DNA from: Petrolisthes cinctipes
Taxonomy: Eukaryota; Arthropoda; Malacostraca; Decapoda; Porcellanidae
Direction of reading: 5' to 3'
DNA: 64,000 nt
Assembly (NCBI GenBank): GCA_033782935.1
Contig: JAWQEG010000369.1
Coordinates: 2,361,501-2,425,500 of the forward strand
The position numbers were made by a program, and so were the translations under genes. Each line of letters begins with the position of its first letter. The first letter of the stretch is position 1. The notes under the pieces are model-generated. The model saw only the letters and a list, made by a program, of their open reading frames with translations, had not been told where the DNA came from and ran no database searches. Of the stretch, positions 34,162-47,128 are shown piece after piece.

Positions 34162-36292
34162 TGTACAGATCGCTTTTGGGACCCCTAAATATCGAATTTT
34201 CGGGTGTTTTGGGACTGAATTTGAGATATCGACTTTTTGGCACCTAAAAGATCGATTTTTAGCATGTTTTTAGCCTATATTTTGAAAATATTCTAGCACT
34301 GAGTAGGCATGTACAGATTGCTTCTGGGACCCCAAAATATTGAATTTTCGGGTGTTTTGAGCCTGAATTTGAGATATAAACGGGTACAGAAGATACATGC
34401 ACATATTGACTTTGGGCACCAAAAATATCGATTTTCAGCATGTTTTGGGCCTGAATTTTGAAAATACTCTAACACGGAGTAGGCATGTACAGATCGCTTC
34501 TGGGACCACAAAATATCGAATTTTCGGGTGTTTAGGGCCAGAATTTGAGATATCGACTTTTTGGCATCTAAAAGATCGATTTTTAGCATGTTTTTAGCCT
34601 ATATTTTGAAAATATTCTAGCACTGTACAGATTGCTTCTGGGACCCCAAAATATTGAATTTTCGGGTGTTTTGAGCCTGAATTTGAGATATAAACGGGTA
34701 CAGAAGATGCATGCACATATCGACTTTTGGGCACCTAAAAGATCGATTTTCAGTATGTTTTTGGCCTGTATTTTGAAAATACTCTAACACGGAGTAGGCA
34801 TGTACAGATACCTTCTGGGACCTCTAAATATCGAATTTTCGGGTGTTTTGGGACTGAATTTTAGATATCGATTTTTTGGCACCTAAAATGTCGATTTTTA
34901 GCATGTTTTTAGCCTATATTTTGAAAATAGTCTAGCACTGTCTAGGCATGTACAGATTGCTTCTGGGACCCCAAAATATTGAATTTTCGGGTGTTTTGAG
35001 CCTGAATTTGAGATATAAACGGGTACAGAAGATACAAGCACATATTGACTTTGGGCATCTAAAATATCGATTTTCAGCATGTTTTGGGCCTGTATTTTGA
35101 AAATACTCTAACACTGAGTAGGCATGTACAGATTGCTTCTGGGACCCCAAAATATTGAATTTTCGGGTGTTTTGAGCCTGAATTTGAGATATAAACGGGT
35201 ACTGAAGATGCATGCACATATCGACTTTTGTGCACCTAAAAGATCGATTTTCAGTATGTTTTGAGCATGTATTTTGAAAATACTCTAACACGGAGTATAC
35301 ATGTACAGATCGATTCCGGGACCCCTAAATATCGAATTTTTGGGTGTTTTGGGACTGAATTTGAGATATCGACTTTTTGGCACCTAAAAGATCGATTTTT
35401 AGCATGTTTCTAGCCTATATTTTGAAAATATTCTAGCACTGTACAGATTGCTTCTGGGACCCCAAAATATTGAATTTTCGGGTGTTTTGAGCCTGAATTT
35501 GAGATTTAAACGGGTACAGAAGATACATGCACATATTGACTTTGGGCACCAAAAATATAATTTTCAGCATGTTTTGGGCCTGAATTTTGAAAATACTCTA
35601 ACACGGAGTAGGCATGTACAGATCGCTTCTGGGACCCCAAAATATCGAATTTTCGGGTGTTAAGGGCCAGAATTTGAGATATAAACGGGTACAGAAGATG
35701 CATGCACATATCGACTTTTGGGCACCTAAGAGATCGATTTTCAGTATGTTTTTAGCCTGTATTTTGAAAATACTCTAACACGGAGTAGGCATGTACAGAT
35801 ACCTTCTGGGACCTCTAAATATCGAATTTTCGGGTGTTTTGGGACTGAATTTGAGATATCGATTTCTTGGCACCCTAAAGATCGATTTTTAGCATGTTTT
35901 TAGCCTATATTTTGAAAATATTCTAGCACTGAGTAGGCATGTACAGATTGCTTCTGGGACCCCAAAATATTGAATTTTCGGGTGTTTTGAGCCTGATTTT
36001 GAGATATAAACGGGTACAGAAGATACATGCACATATTGACTTTGGGCACCAAAAATATCGATTTTCAGCATGTTTTGGGCCTGAATTTTGAAAATACTCT
36101 AACACGGAGTAGGCATGTACAGATCGCTTCTGGAACCCCAAAATATCGAATTTTCGGGTGTTTAGGGCCAGAATTTGAGATATAAACGGGTACAGAAGAT
36201 GCATGCACATATCGACTTTTGGGCACCTAAAAGATCGATTTTCAGTATGTTTTTGGCCTGTATTTTGAAAATACTCAAACACGGAGTAGGCA
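34162..36292. repeat. Mixed units of 324, 315, 501, 490 and 501 bp
   Basis: A-type starts are at 34162, 34486, 34801, 35302 and 35792. The unit starting at 34486 is a C/A hybrid. A 1-bp deletion in a B monomer (aaaatataattttcag, near 35,561) gives the 490-bp length. Other private changes are gagtatacatgtac near 35,297 and gcatgtttctag near 35,402. Confidence 0.82.
34486..34623 (+). repeat. Hybrid monomer: C start with A second half (138 bp)
   Basis: The first part is C (ggaccacaaaatatcg, gtttagggccagaattt). It then switches at gagatatcgactttttgg to the A form, with the 29-bp central block missing and the short A tail. It follows B directly, so the unit before it is an A-B dimer. It shows that exchange between C and A can fall at the shared gagatat/atatcga text. 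Confidence 0.82.
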
Positions 36293-37646
36293 TGTACAGA
36301 TACCTTCTGGGACCTCTAAATATCGAACTTTCGGGTGTTTTGGGACTGAATTTGAGATATCGATTTTTTGGCACCTAAAATGTCGATTTTTAGCATGTTT
36401 TTAGCCTATATTTTGAAAATATTCTAGCACTGTGTAGGCATGTACAGATTGCTTCTGGAACCCCAAAATATTGAATTTTCGGATGTTTTGAGCCTGAATT
36501 TGAGATATAAACGGGTACAGAAGATACATGCACATATTGACTTTGGGCATCTAAAATATCGATTTTCAGCATGTTTTGGGCCTGTATTTTGAAAATACTC
36601 TAACACTGAGTAGGCATGTACAGATTGCTTCTGGGACCCCAAAATATTGAATTTTCGGGTGTTTTGAGCCTGAATTTGAGATATAAACGGGTACAGAAGA
36701 TACATGCACACATTGACTTTGGGCACCAAAAATATCGATTTTCAGCATGTTTTGGGCCTGAATTTTGAAAATACTCTAACACGGAGTAGGCATGTACAGA
36801 TCGCTTCTGGAACCCAAAAATATCGAATTTTCGGGTGTTTAAGGCCAGAATTTGAGATATAAACGGGTACAGAAGATGCATGCACATAGCGACTTTTGGG
36901 CACCTAAAAGATCGATTTTCAGTATGTTTTTGGCCTATATTTTGAAAATACTCTAACACGGAGTAGGCATGTACAGATACCTTCTGGGACCTCTAAATAT
37001 CGAATTTTCGGGTGTTATGGGACTGAATTTGAGAAATAGATTTTTTGGCACCTATAATATCGATTTTTAGCATGTTTTTAGCCTATATTTTGAAAATATT
37101 CTAGCACTGTGTAGGCATTTACAGATTGCTTCTGGGACCCCAAAATATTGAATTTTCGGGTGTTTTGAGCCTGAATTTGAGATATAAACGGGTACAGAAG
37201 ATACATGCACATATTGACTTTGGGCATCTAAAATATCGATTTTCAGCATGTTTTGGGCCTGTATTTTGAAAATACTCTAACACTGAGTAGGCATGTACAG
37301 ATTGCTTCTGGGACCCCAAAATATTGAATTTTCGGGTGTTTTGAGCCTGAATTTGAGATATAAACGGGTACAGAAGATACATGTACATATTGACTTTGGG
37401 CACCAAAAATATCGATTTTCAGCATGTTTTGGGCCTGAATTTTGAAAATACTCTAACACGGAGTAGGCATGTACAGATCGCTTCTGGAACCCAAAAATAT
37501 CGAATTTTCGGGTGTTTAAGGCCAGAATTTGAGATATAAACGGGTACAGAAGATGCATGCACATAGCGACTTTTGGGCACCTAAAAGATCGATTTTCAGT
37601 ATGTTTTTGGCCTATATTTTGAAAATACTCTAACACGGAGTAGGCA
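36293..37646. repeat. Tandem pair of 677-bp tetramers
   Basis: Two adjacent units, 36293-36969 and 36970-37646, each A2-Bx-B-C. Shared private markers are cttctggaacccaaaaat, gtttaaggccag, tgcacatagcgac and cctatattttgaaaatact in the C copy. The two A2 copies differ slightly. The next A2 also carries cctataatatcgattt, so the exchange point lies near the A2/Bx border. Confidence 0.86.
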
Positions 37647-38962
37647 TGTACAGATACCTTCTGGGACCTCTAAATATCGAATTTTCGGGTGTTATGGGAC
37701 TGAATTTGAGATATCGATTTTTTGGCACCTATAATATCGATTTTTAGCATGTTTTTAGCCTATATTTTGAAAATATTCTAGCACTGTACAGATTGCTTCT
37801 GGGACCCGAAAATATTGAATTTTCGGGTGTTTTGAGCCTGAATTTGAGATATAAACGGGTACAGAAGATACATGCACATATTGACTTTGGGCATCTAAAA
37901 TATCGATTTTCATTATGTTTTGAGCATGTATTTTGAAAATACTCTAACACGGAGTAGGCATGTACAGATCGCTTCTGGGACCCCTAAATATCGAATTTTC
38001 GGGTGTTTTGGGACTGAATTTGAGATATCGACTTTTTGGCACCTAAAAGATCGATTTTTAGCATGTTTTTAGCCTATATTTTGAAAATATTCTAGCACTG
38101 AGTAGGCATGTACAAATTGCTTCTGGGACCCCAAAATATTGAATTTTCGGGTGTTTTGAGCCTGAATTTGAGATATAAACGGGTACAGAAGATACATGCA
38201 CATATTGACTTTGGGCACCAAAAATATCGATTTTCAGCATGTTTTGGGCCTGAATTTTGAAAATACTCTAACACGGAGTAGGCATGTACAGATCGCTTCT
38301 GGGACCCCAAAATATCGAATTTTCGGGTGTTTAGGGTCAGAATTTGAGATATAAACGGGTACAGAAGATGCATGCACATATCGACTTTTGGTCACCTAAA
38401 AGATCGATTTTCAGTATGTTTTTGGCCTGTATTTTGAAAATACTCTAACATGGAGTAAGCATGTACAGATACCTTCTGGGACCTCTAAATATCGAATTTT
38501 CGGGTGTTTTGGGACTGAATTTGAGATATCGATTTTTTGGCACCTAAAATGTCGATTTTTAGCATGTTTTTAGCCTATATTTTGAAAATATTCTAGCACT
38601 GTGTAGGCATGTACAGATTGCTTCTGGGACCCCAAAATATTGAATTTTCGGGTGTTTTGAGCCTGAATTTGAGATATAAACGGGTACAGAAGATACATGC
38701 ACATATTGACTTTGGGCATCTAAAATATCGATTTTCAGTATGTTTTGAGCATGTATTTTGAAAATACTCTAACACGGAGTAGGCATGTACAGATCGCTTC
38801 TGGGACCCCAAAATATCGAATTTTCGGGTGTTTCGGGCCAGAATTTGAGATATAAACGGGTACAGAAGATGCATGCACATATCGACTTTTGGGCACCTAA
38901 AAGATCGATTTTCAGTATGTTTTTGGCCTGTATTTTGAAAATACTCTAACACGGAGTAAGCA
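37647..38962. repeat. One 314-bp dimer and two 501-bp trimers
   Basis: A starts are at 37647, 37961 and 38462. The dimer partner is a Bx/Cx hybrid with gattttcattatg. The trimer from 38462 also has a Bx/Cx hybrid in its second position, then a C with gtttcgggccag. Confidence 0.82.
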
Positions 38963-40611
38963 TGTACAGATACCTTCTGGGACCTCTAAATATCGAATTT
39001 TCGGGTGTTTTGGGACTGAATTTGAGATATCTATTTTTTGGCACCTAAAATGTCGATTTTTAGCATGTTTTTACCCTATATTTTGAAAATATTCTAGCAC
39101 TGTGTAGGCATGTACAGATTGCTTCTGGACCCCAAAATATTGAATTTTTGGGTGTTTTGAGCCTGAATTTGAGATATAAACGGGTACAGAAGATACATGC
39201 ACATATTGACTTTGGGCACCAAAAATATCGATTTTCAGCATGTTTTGGGCCTGAATTTTGAAAATACTCTAACACGGAGTAGGCATGTACAGATCGCTTC
39301 TGGGACCCCAAAATATTGAATTTTTGGGTGTTTTGGGACTGAATTTGAGATATCGACTTTTTGGCACCTAAAAGATCGATTTTTAGCATGTTTTTAGCCT
39401 ATATTTTGAAAATATTCTAGCACTGAGTAGGCATGTACAGATTGCTTCTGGGACCCCAAAATATTGAATTTTCGAGTGTTTTGAGCCTGAATTTGAGATA
39501 TAAACGGGTACAGGAGATACATGCACATATTGACTTTGGGCACCAAAAATATCGATTTTCAGCATGTTTTGGGCCTGAATTTTGAAAATACTCTAACACG
39601 GAGTAGGCATGTACAGATCGCTTCTGGGACCCCAAAATATCGAATTTTCGGGTGTTTAGGGCCAGAATTTGAGATATAAACGGGTACAGAAGATGCATGC
39701 ACATATCGACTTTTGGGCACCTAAAAGATCGATTTTCAGTATGTTTTTGGCCTGTATTTTGAAAATACTCTAACACGGAGTAAGCATGTACAGATACCTT
39801 CTGGGACCTCTAAATATCGAATTTTCGGGTGTTTTGGGACTGAATTTGAGATATCTATTTTTTGGCACCTAAAATGTCGATTTTTAGCATGTTTTTAGCC
39901 TATATTTTGAAAATATTCTAGCACTGTGTAGGCATGTACAGATTGCTTCTGGGACCCCAAAATATTGAATTTTTGGGTGTTTTGAGCCTGAATTTGAGAT
40001 ATAAACGGGTACAGAAGATACATGCACATATTGACTTTGGGCACCAAAAATATCGATTTTCAGCATGTTTTGGGCCTGAATTTTGAAAATACTCTAACAC
40101 GGAGTAGGCATGTACAGATCGCTTCTGGGACCCCAAAATATTGAATTTTTGGGTGTTTTGGGACTGAATTTGAGATATCGACTTTTTGGCACCTAAAAGA
40201 TCGATTTTTAGCATGTTTTTAGCCTATATTTTGAAAATATTCTAGCACTGAGTAGGCATGTACAGATTGCTTCTGGGACCCCAAAATATTGAATTTTCGG
40301 GTGTTTTGAGCCTAAATTTGAGATATAAACGGGTACAGAAGATATATGCACATATTGACTTTGGGCGCCAAAAATATCGATTTTCAGCATGTTTTGGGCC
40401 TGAATTTTGAAAATACTCTAACACGGAGTAGGCATGTACAGATCGCTTCTGGGACCCCAAAATATCGAATTTTCGGGTGTTTAGGGCCAGAATTTGGGAT
40501 ATAAACGGGTACAGAAGATGCATGCACATATCGACTTTTGGGCACCTAAGAGATCGATTTTCAGTATGTTTTTGGCCTGTATTTTGAAAATACTCTAACA
40601 CGGAGTAGGCA
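38963..40611. repeat. Tandem pair of 824/825-bp five-monomer units
   Basis: Units 38963-39786 and 39787-40611 each have the order A2, B, A1, B, C. Shared private markers are gagatatctattttttgg, a leading gagtaagcatg, and ttgaatttttgggtg in both the first B and the A1 copy. The first unit has a 1-bp loss (cttctggaccccaaaat near 39,127), which explains the length difference. Confidence 0.85.
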
Positions 40612-43600
40612 TGTACAGATACCTTCTGGGACCTCTAAATATCGAATTTTCGGGTGTTTTGGGACTGAATTTGAGATATCGATTTTTTGGCACCTAAAAT
40701 GTCGATTTTTAGCATGTTTTTAGCCTATATTTTGAAAATATTCTAGCACTGTGTAGGCATGTACAGATTGCTTCTGGGACCCCAAAATATTGAATTTTCG
40801 GGTTTTTTGAGCCTGAATTTGAGATATAAACGGGTACAGAAGATACATGCACATATTGACTTTGGGCATCTAAAATATCGATTTTCAGCATGTTTTGGGC
40901 CTGTATTTTGAAAATACTCTAACACTGAGTAGGCATGTACAGATGGCTTCTGGGACCCCAAAATATCGAATTTTCGGGGGTTTTGAGCCTGAATTTGAGA
41001 TATAAACGGGTACAGAAAATACATGCACATATTGACTTTGGGCATCTAAAATATCGATTTTCAGCATGTTTTGGGCCTGTATTTTGAAAATACACTAACA
41101 CTGAGTAGGCATGTACAGATTGCTTCTGGGACCCCAAAATATTGAATTTTCGGGTGTTTTGAGACTGAATTTGAGATATAAACGGGTACTGAAGATGCAT
41201 GCACATATCGACTCTTGTGCACCTAAAAGATCGATTTTCAGTATGTTTTGAGCATGTATTTTGAAAATACTCTAACACGGAGTAGGCATGTACAGATACC
41301 TTCTGGGACCTCTAAATATCGAATTTTCGGGTGTTTTGGGACTGAATTTGAGATATCGATTTTTTGGCACCTAAAATGTCGATTTTTAGCATGTTTTTAG
41401 CCTATATTTTGAAAATATTCTAGCATTGTGTAGGCATGTACAGATTGCTTCTGGGACCCCAAAATATTGAATTTTCGGGTGTTTTGAGCCTGAATTTGAG
41501 ATATAAACGGGTACAGAAGATACATGCACATATTGACTTTGGGCACCAAAAATATCGATTTTCAGCATGTTTTGGGCCTGAATTTTGAAAATACTCTAAC
41601 ACTGAGTAGGCATGTACAGATCGCTTCTGGGACCAAAAAATATCGAATTTTCGGGTGTTTCGGGCCAGAATTTGAGATATAAACGGGTACAGAAGATGCA
41701 TGCACATATCGACTTTTGGGCACCTAAGAGATCGATTTTCAGTATGTTTTTGGCCTGTATTTTGAAAATACTCTAACACGGAGTAGGCATGTACAGATCG
41801 CTTCTGGGACCCCTAAATATCGAATTTTCGGGTGTTTTGGGACTGAATTTGAGATATCGACTTTTTGGCACCTAAAAGACCGATTTTTAGCATGTTTTTA
41901 GCCTATATTTTGAAAATATTCTAGCACTGAGTAGGCATGTACAGATTGCTTCTGGGACCCCAAAATATTGAATTTTCGGGTGTTTTGAGCCTGAATTTGA
42001 GATATAAACGGGTACAGAAGATACATGCACATATTGACTTTGGGCACCAAAAATATCGATTTTCAGCATGTTTTGGGCCTGAATTTTGAAAATACTCTAA
42101 CACGGAGTAGGCATGTACAGATGGCTTCTGGGACCCCAAAATATCGAATTTTCGGGTGTTTAGTGCCAGAATTTGAGATATAAACGGGTACAGAAGATGC
42201 ATGCACATATCGACTTTTGGGCACCTAAAAGATCGATTTTAAGTATGTTTTTGGCCTGTATTTTGAAAATACTCTAACACGGAGTAGGCATGTACAGATC
42301 GCATCTGGGACCCCTAAATATCGAATTTTCGGGTGTTTTGGGACTGAATTTGAGATATCGACTTTTTGACACCTAAAAGATCGATTTTTAGCATGTTTTT
42401 AACCTATATTTTGAAAATATTCTAGCACTGAGTAGGCATGTACAGATTGCTTCTGGGACCCCAAAATATTGAATTTTCGGGTGTTTTGAGCCTGAAATTG
42501 AGATATAAACGGGTACAGAAGATACATGCACATATTGACTTTGGGCACCAAAAATATCGATTTTCAGCATGTTTTGGGCCTGAATTTTGAAAATACTCTA
42601 ACACGGAGTAGGCATGTACAGATCGCTTCTGGGACCCCAAAATATCGAATTTTCGGGTGTTTAGGGCCAGAATTTGAGGTATAAACGGGTACAGAAGATG
42701 CATGCACATATCGACTTTTGGGCACCTAAAAGATCGATTTTCAGTATGTTTTTGGCCTGTATTTTGAAAATACTCTAACACGGAGTAGGCATGTACAGAT
42801 ACCTTCTGGGACCTCTAAATATCGAATTTTCGGGTGTTTTGGGACTGAATTTGAGATATCGATTTTTTGGCACCTAAAATGTCGATTTTTAGCATGTTTT
42901 TAGCCTATATTTTGAAAATATTCTAGCACTGTGTAGGCATGTACAGATTGCTTCTGGGACCCCAAAATATTGAATTTTCGGGTGTTTTGAGCCTGAATTT
43001 GAGATATAAACGGGTACAGAAGATACATGCACATATTGACTTTGGGCATCTAAAATATCGATTTTCAGCATGTTTTAGGCCTGTATTTTGAAAATACTCT
43101 AACACTGAGTAGGAATGTACAGATTGCTTCTGGGACCCCAAAATATTGAATTTTCGGGTGTTTTGAGCCTGAATTTGAGATATAAACGGGTACTGAAGAT
43201 GCATGCACATATCGACTTTTGTGCACCTAAAAGATCGATTTTCAGTATGTTTTTGGCCTGTATTTTGAAAATACTCTAACACGGAGTAAGCATGTACAGA
43301 TACCTTCTGGGACCTCTAAATATCGAATTTTCGGGTGTTTTGGGACTGAATTTCAGATATCGATTTTTTGGCACCTAAAATGTCGATTTTTAGCATGTTT
43401 TTAGCCTATATTTTGAAAATATTCTAGCACTGTGTAGGCATGTACAGATTGCTTCTGGGACCCCTAAATATTGAATTTTCGGGTGTTTTGACCCTGAATT
43501 TGAGATATAAACGGGTACAGAAGATACATGCACATATTGACTTTGGGCACCAAAAATATCGATTTTCAGCATGTTTTGGGCCTGAATTTTGAAAATACTC

Positions 43601-46288
43601 TAACACGGAGTAGGCATGTACAGATTGCTTCTGGGACCCCAAAATATTGAATTTTCGTGTGTTTTGAGCCTGAATTTGAGATATAAACGGGTACAGAAGA
43701 TACATGCACATATTGACTTTGGGCATCTGAAATATCGATTTTCAGCATGTTTTAGGCCTGTATTTTGAAAATACTCTAACACTGAGTAGGCATGTACAGA
43801 TTGCTTCTGGGACCCCAAAATATTGAATTTTCGGGTGTTTTGAGCCTGAATTTGAGATATAAACGGGTACTGAAGATGCATGCACATATCGACTTTTGTG
43901 CACCTAAAAGATCGATTTTCAGTATGTTTTTGGCCTGTATTTTGAAAATACTCTAACACGGAGTAAGCATGTACAGATACCTTCTGGGACCTCTAAATAT
44001 CGAATTTTCGGGTGTTTTGGGACTGAATTTGAGATATCGATTTTTTGGCATCTAAAATGTCGATTTTTAGCATGTTTTTAGCCTATATTTTGAAAATATT
44101 CTAGCACTGTGTAGGCATGTACTGATTGCTTCTGGGACCCCAAAATATTGAATTTTCGGGTGTTTTGAGCCTGAATTTGAGATATAAACGGGTACAGAAG
44201 ATACATGCACATATTGACTTTGGGCATCTAAAATATCGATTTTCAGCATGTTTTAGGCCTGTATTTTGAAAATACTCTAACACTGAGTAGGCATGTACAG
44301 ATTGCTTCTGGGACCCCAAAATATTGAATTTTCGGGTGTTTTGAGCCTGAATTTGAGATATAAACGGGTACTGAAGATGCATGCACATATCGACTTTTGT
44401 GCACCTAAAAGATCGATTTTCTGTATGTTTTGAGCATGTATTTTGAAAATACTCTAACACGGAGTAGGCATGTACAGATCGCTTCTGGGACCCCTAAATA
44501 TCGAATTTTCGGGTGTTTTGGGACTGAATTTGAGATATCGACTTTTTGGCACCTAAAAGATCGATTTTTAGCATGTTTTGAGCCTACATTTTTGAAAATA
44601 TTTTAGCACTGTACAGATTGCTTCTGGGACCCCAAAATATTGAATTTTCGGGTGTTTTGAGCCTGAATTTGAGATATAAACGGGTACAGAAGATACATGC
44701 ACATATTGACTTTGGGCACCAAAAATATCGATTTTCAGCATGTTTTGGGCCTGAATTTTGAAAATACTCTAACACGGAGTAGGCATGTACAGATTGCTTC
44801 TGGGACCCCAAAATATCGAATTTTCGGGTGTTTAGGGCCAGAATTTGAGATATAAACGGGTACAGAAGATGCATGCACATATCGACTTTTGGGCACCTAA
44901 AAGATCGATTTTCAGTATGTTTTGAGCATGTATTTTGAAAATACTCTAACACGGAGTAGGCATGTACAGATCGCTTCTGGGACCCCTAAATATCGAATTT
45001 TCGGGTGTTTTGGGACTGAATTTGAGATATCGACTTTTTGGCTCCTAAAAGATCGATTTTTAGCATGTTTTTAGCCTATATTTTGAAAATATTCTAGCAC
45101 TGAGTAGGCATGTACAGATTGCTTCTGGGACCCCAAAATATTGAATTTTCGGGTGTTTTGAGCCTGAATTTGAGATATAAACGGGTACAGAAGATACATG
45201 CACATATTGACTTTGGGCATCAAAAATATCGATTTTCAGCATGTTTTGGGACTGAATTTTGAAAATACTCTAACACGGAGTAGGCATGTACAGATACCTT
45301 CTGGGACCTCTAAATATCGAATTTTCGGGTGTTTTGGGACTGAATTTGAGATATCGATTTTTTGGCACCTAAAATGTCGATTTTTAGCATGTATTTAGCC
45401 TATTTTTTGAAAATATTCTAACACTGTGTAGGCATGTACAGATTACTTCTGGGACCCCAAAATATTGAATTTTCGGGTGTTTTGAGCCTGAATTTGAGAT
45501 ATAAACGGGTACAGAAGATACATGCACATATTGACTTATGGCATCTAAAATATCGATTTTCAGCATGTTTTGGGCCTGTATTTTGAAAATACTCTAACAC
45601 CGAGTAAGTATGTCCAGATTGCTTCTGGGACCCCAAAATATTGAATTTTCGGGTGTTTTGAGCCTGAATTTGAGATATAAACGGGTACTGAAGATGCATG
45701 CACATATCGACTTTTGGGCACCTAAAAGATCGATTTTCAGTATGTTTTGAGCATGTATTTTGAAAATACTCTAACACGGAGTAGGCATGTACAGATCGCT
45801 TCTGGGACCCCTAAATATCGAATTTTCGGGTGTTTTGGGACTGAATTTGAGATATCGACTTTTAGGCACCTAAAAGATCGATTTTTAGCATGTTTTTAAC
45901 CTATATTTTGAAAATATTCTAGCACTGAGTAGGCATGTACAGATTGCTTCTGGGACCCCAAAATATTGAATTTTCGGGTGTTTTGAGCCTGAATTTGAGA
46001 TATAAACGGGTACAGAAGATACATGCACATATTGACTTTGGGCATCAAAAATATCGATTTTCAGCATGTTTTGGGCCTGAATTTTGAAAATACTCTAACA
46101 CGGAGTAGGCATGTACAGATCGCTTCTGGGACCCCAAAATATCGAATTTTCGGGTGTTTAGGCCCAGAATTTGAGGTATAAACGGGTACAGAAGATGCAT
46201 GCACATATCGACTTTTGGGCACCTAAAAGATCGATTTTCAGTATGTTTATGGCCTGTATTTTGAAAATACTCTAACACGGAGTAGGCA
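40612..46288. repeat. Region dominated by 501-bp trimers
   Basis: A starts are at 40612, 41289, 41790, 42291, 42792, 43293, 43970, 44471, 44963, 45287 and 45788. Four consecutive 501-bp units run from 41289 to 43292. Tetramers of 677 bp lie at 40612-41288 and 43293-43969, a 492-bp unit at 44471 (1-bp gain at cctacatttttgaaaa) and a 324-bp dimer at 44963-45286. Bx copies between 43.0 and 44.3 kb share gttttaggcctg. Confidence 0.85.
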
Positions 46289-47128
46289 TGTACAGATACC
46301 TTCTGGGACCTCTAAATATCGAATTTTCGGGTGTTTTGGGACTGAATTTGAGATATCGATTTTTTGGCACCTAAAATGTCGATTTTTAGCATGTTTTTAG
46401 CCTATATTTTGAAAATATTCTAGTACAGATTGCTTCTGGGTCCCCAAAATATTGAATTTTCGGGTGTTTTGAGCCTGAATTTGAGATATAAACGGGTACA
46501 GAAGATACATGCACATATTGACTTTGGGCATCTAAAATATCGATTTTCAGCATGTTTTAGGCCTGTATTTTGAAAATACTCTAACACTGAGTAGGCATGT
46601 ACAGATTGCTTCTGGGACCTCAAAATATTGAATTTTCGGGTGTTTTGAGCCTGAATTTGAGATATAAACGGGTACAGAAGATACATGCACATATTGACTT
46701 TGGGCACCAAAAATATCGATTTTCAGCATGTTTTGGGCCTGAATTTTGAAAATACTCTAACACGGAGTAGGCATGTACAGATCGCTTCTGGGATCCCCAA
46801 AATATCGAATTTTCGGGTGTTTAGGGCCAGAATTTGAGGTATAAACGGGTACTGAAGATGCATGCACATATCGACTTTTGTGCACCTAAAAGATCGATTT
46901 TCAGTATGTTTTGAGCATGTATTTTGAAAATACTCTAACACGGAGTAGGCATGTACAGATCGCTTCTGGGTCCCCAAAATATCGAATTTTCGGGTGTTTA
47001 TGGCCAGAATTTGAGATATAAACGGGTACAGAAGATGCATGCACATATCGACTTTTGGGCACCTAAAAGATCGATTTTCAGTATGTTTTTGGCCTGTATT
47101 TTGAAAATACTCAAACACGTAGTAGGCA
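46289..47128. repeat. Five-monomer unit with a 5-bp-shortened A (840 bp)
   Basis: The A2 monomer ends ctagtacagatt, 5 bp shorter than the short A form. It is followed by Bx (with gggtccccaaaat), B, a C/Cx hybrid with gggatccccaaaat (1 bp longer) and a second C. The same shortened A appears near 48,747, and the ggatcccc monomer near 49,430 and 51,580. Confidence 0.84.
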
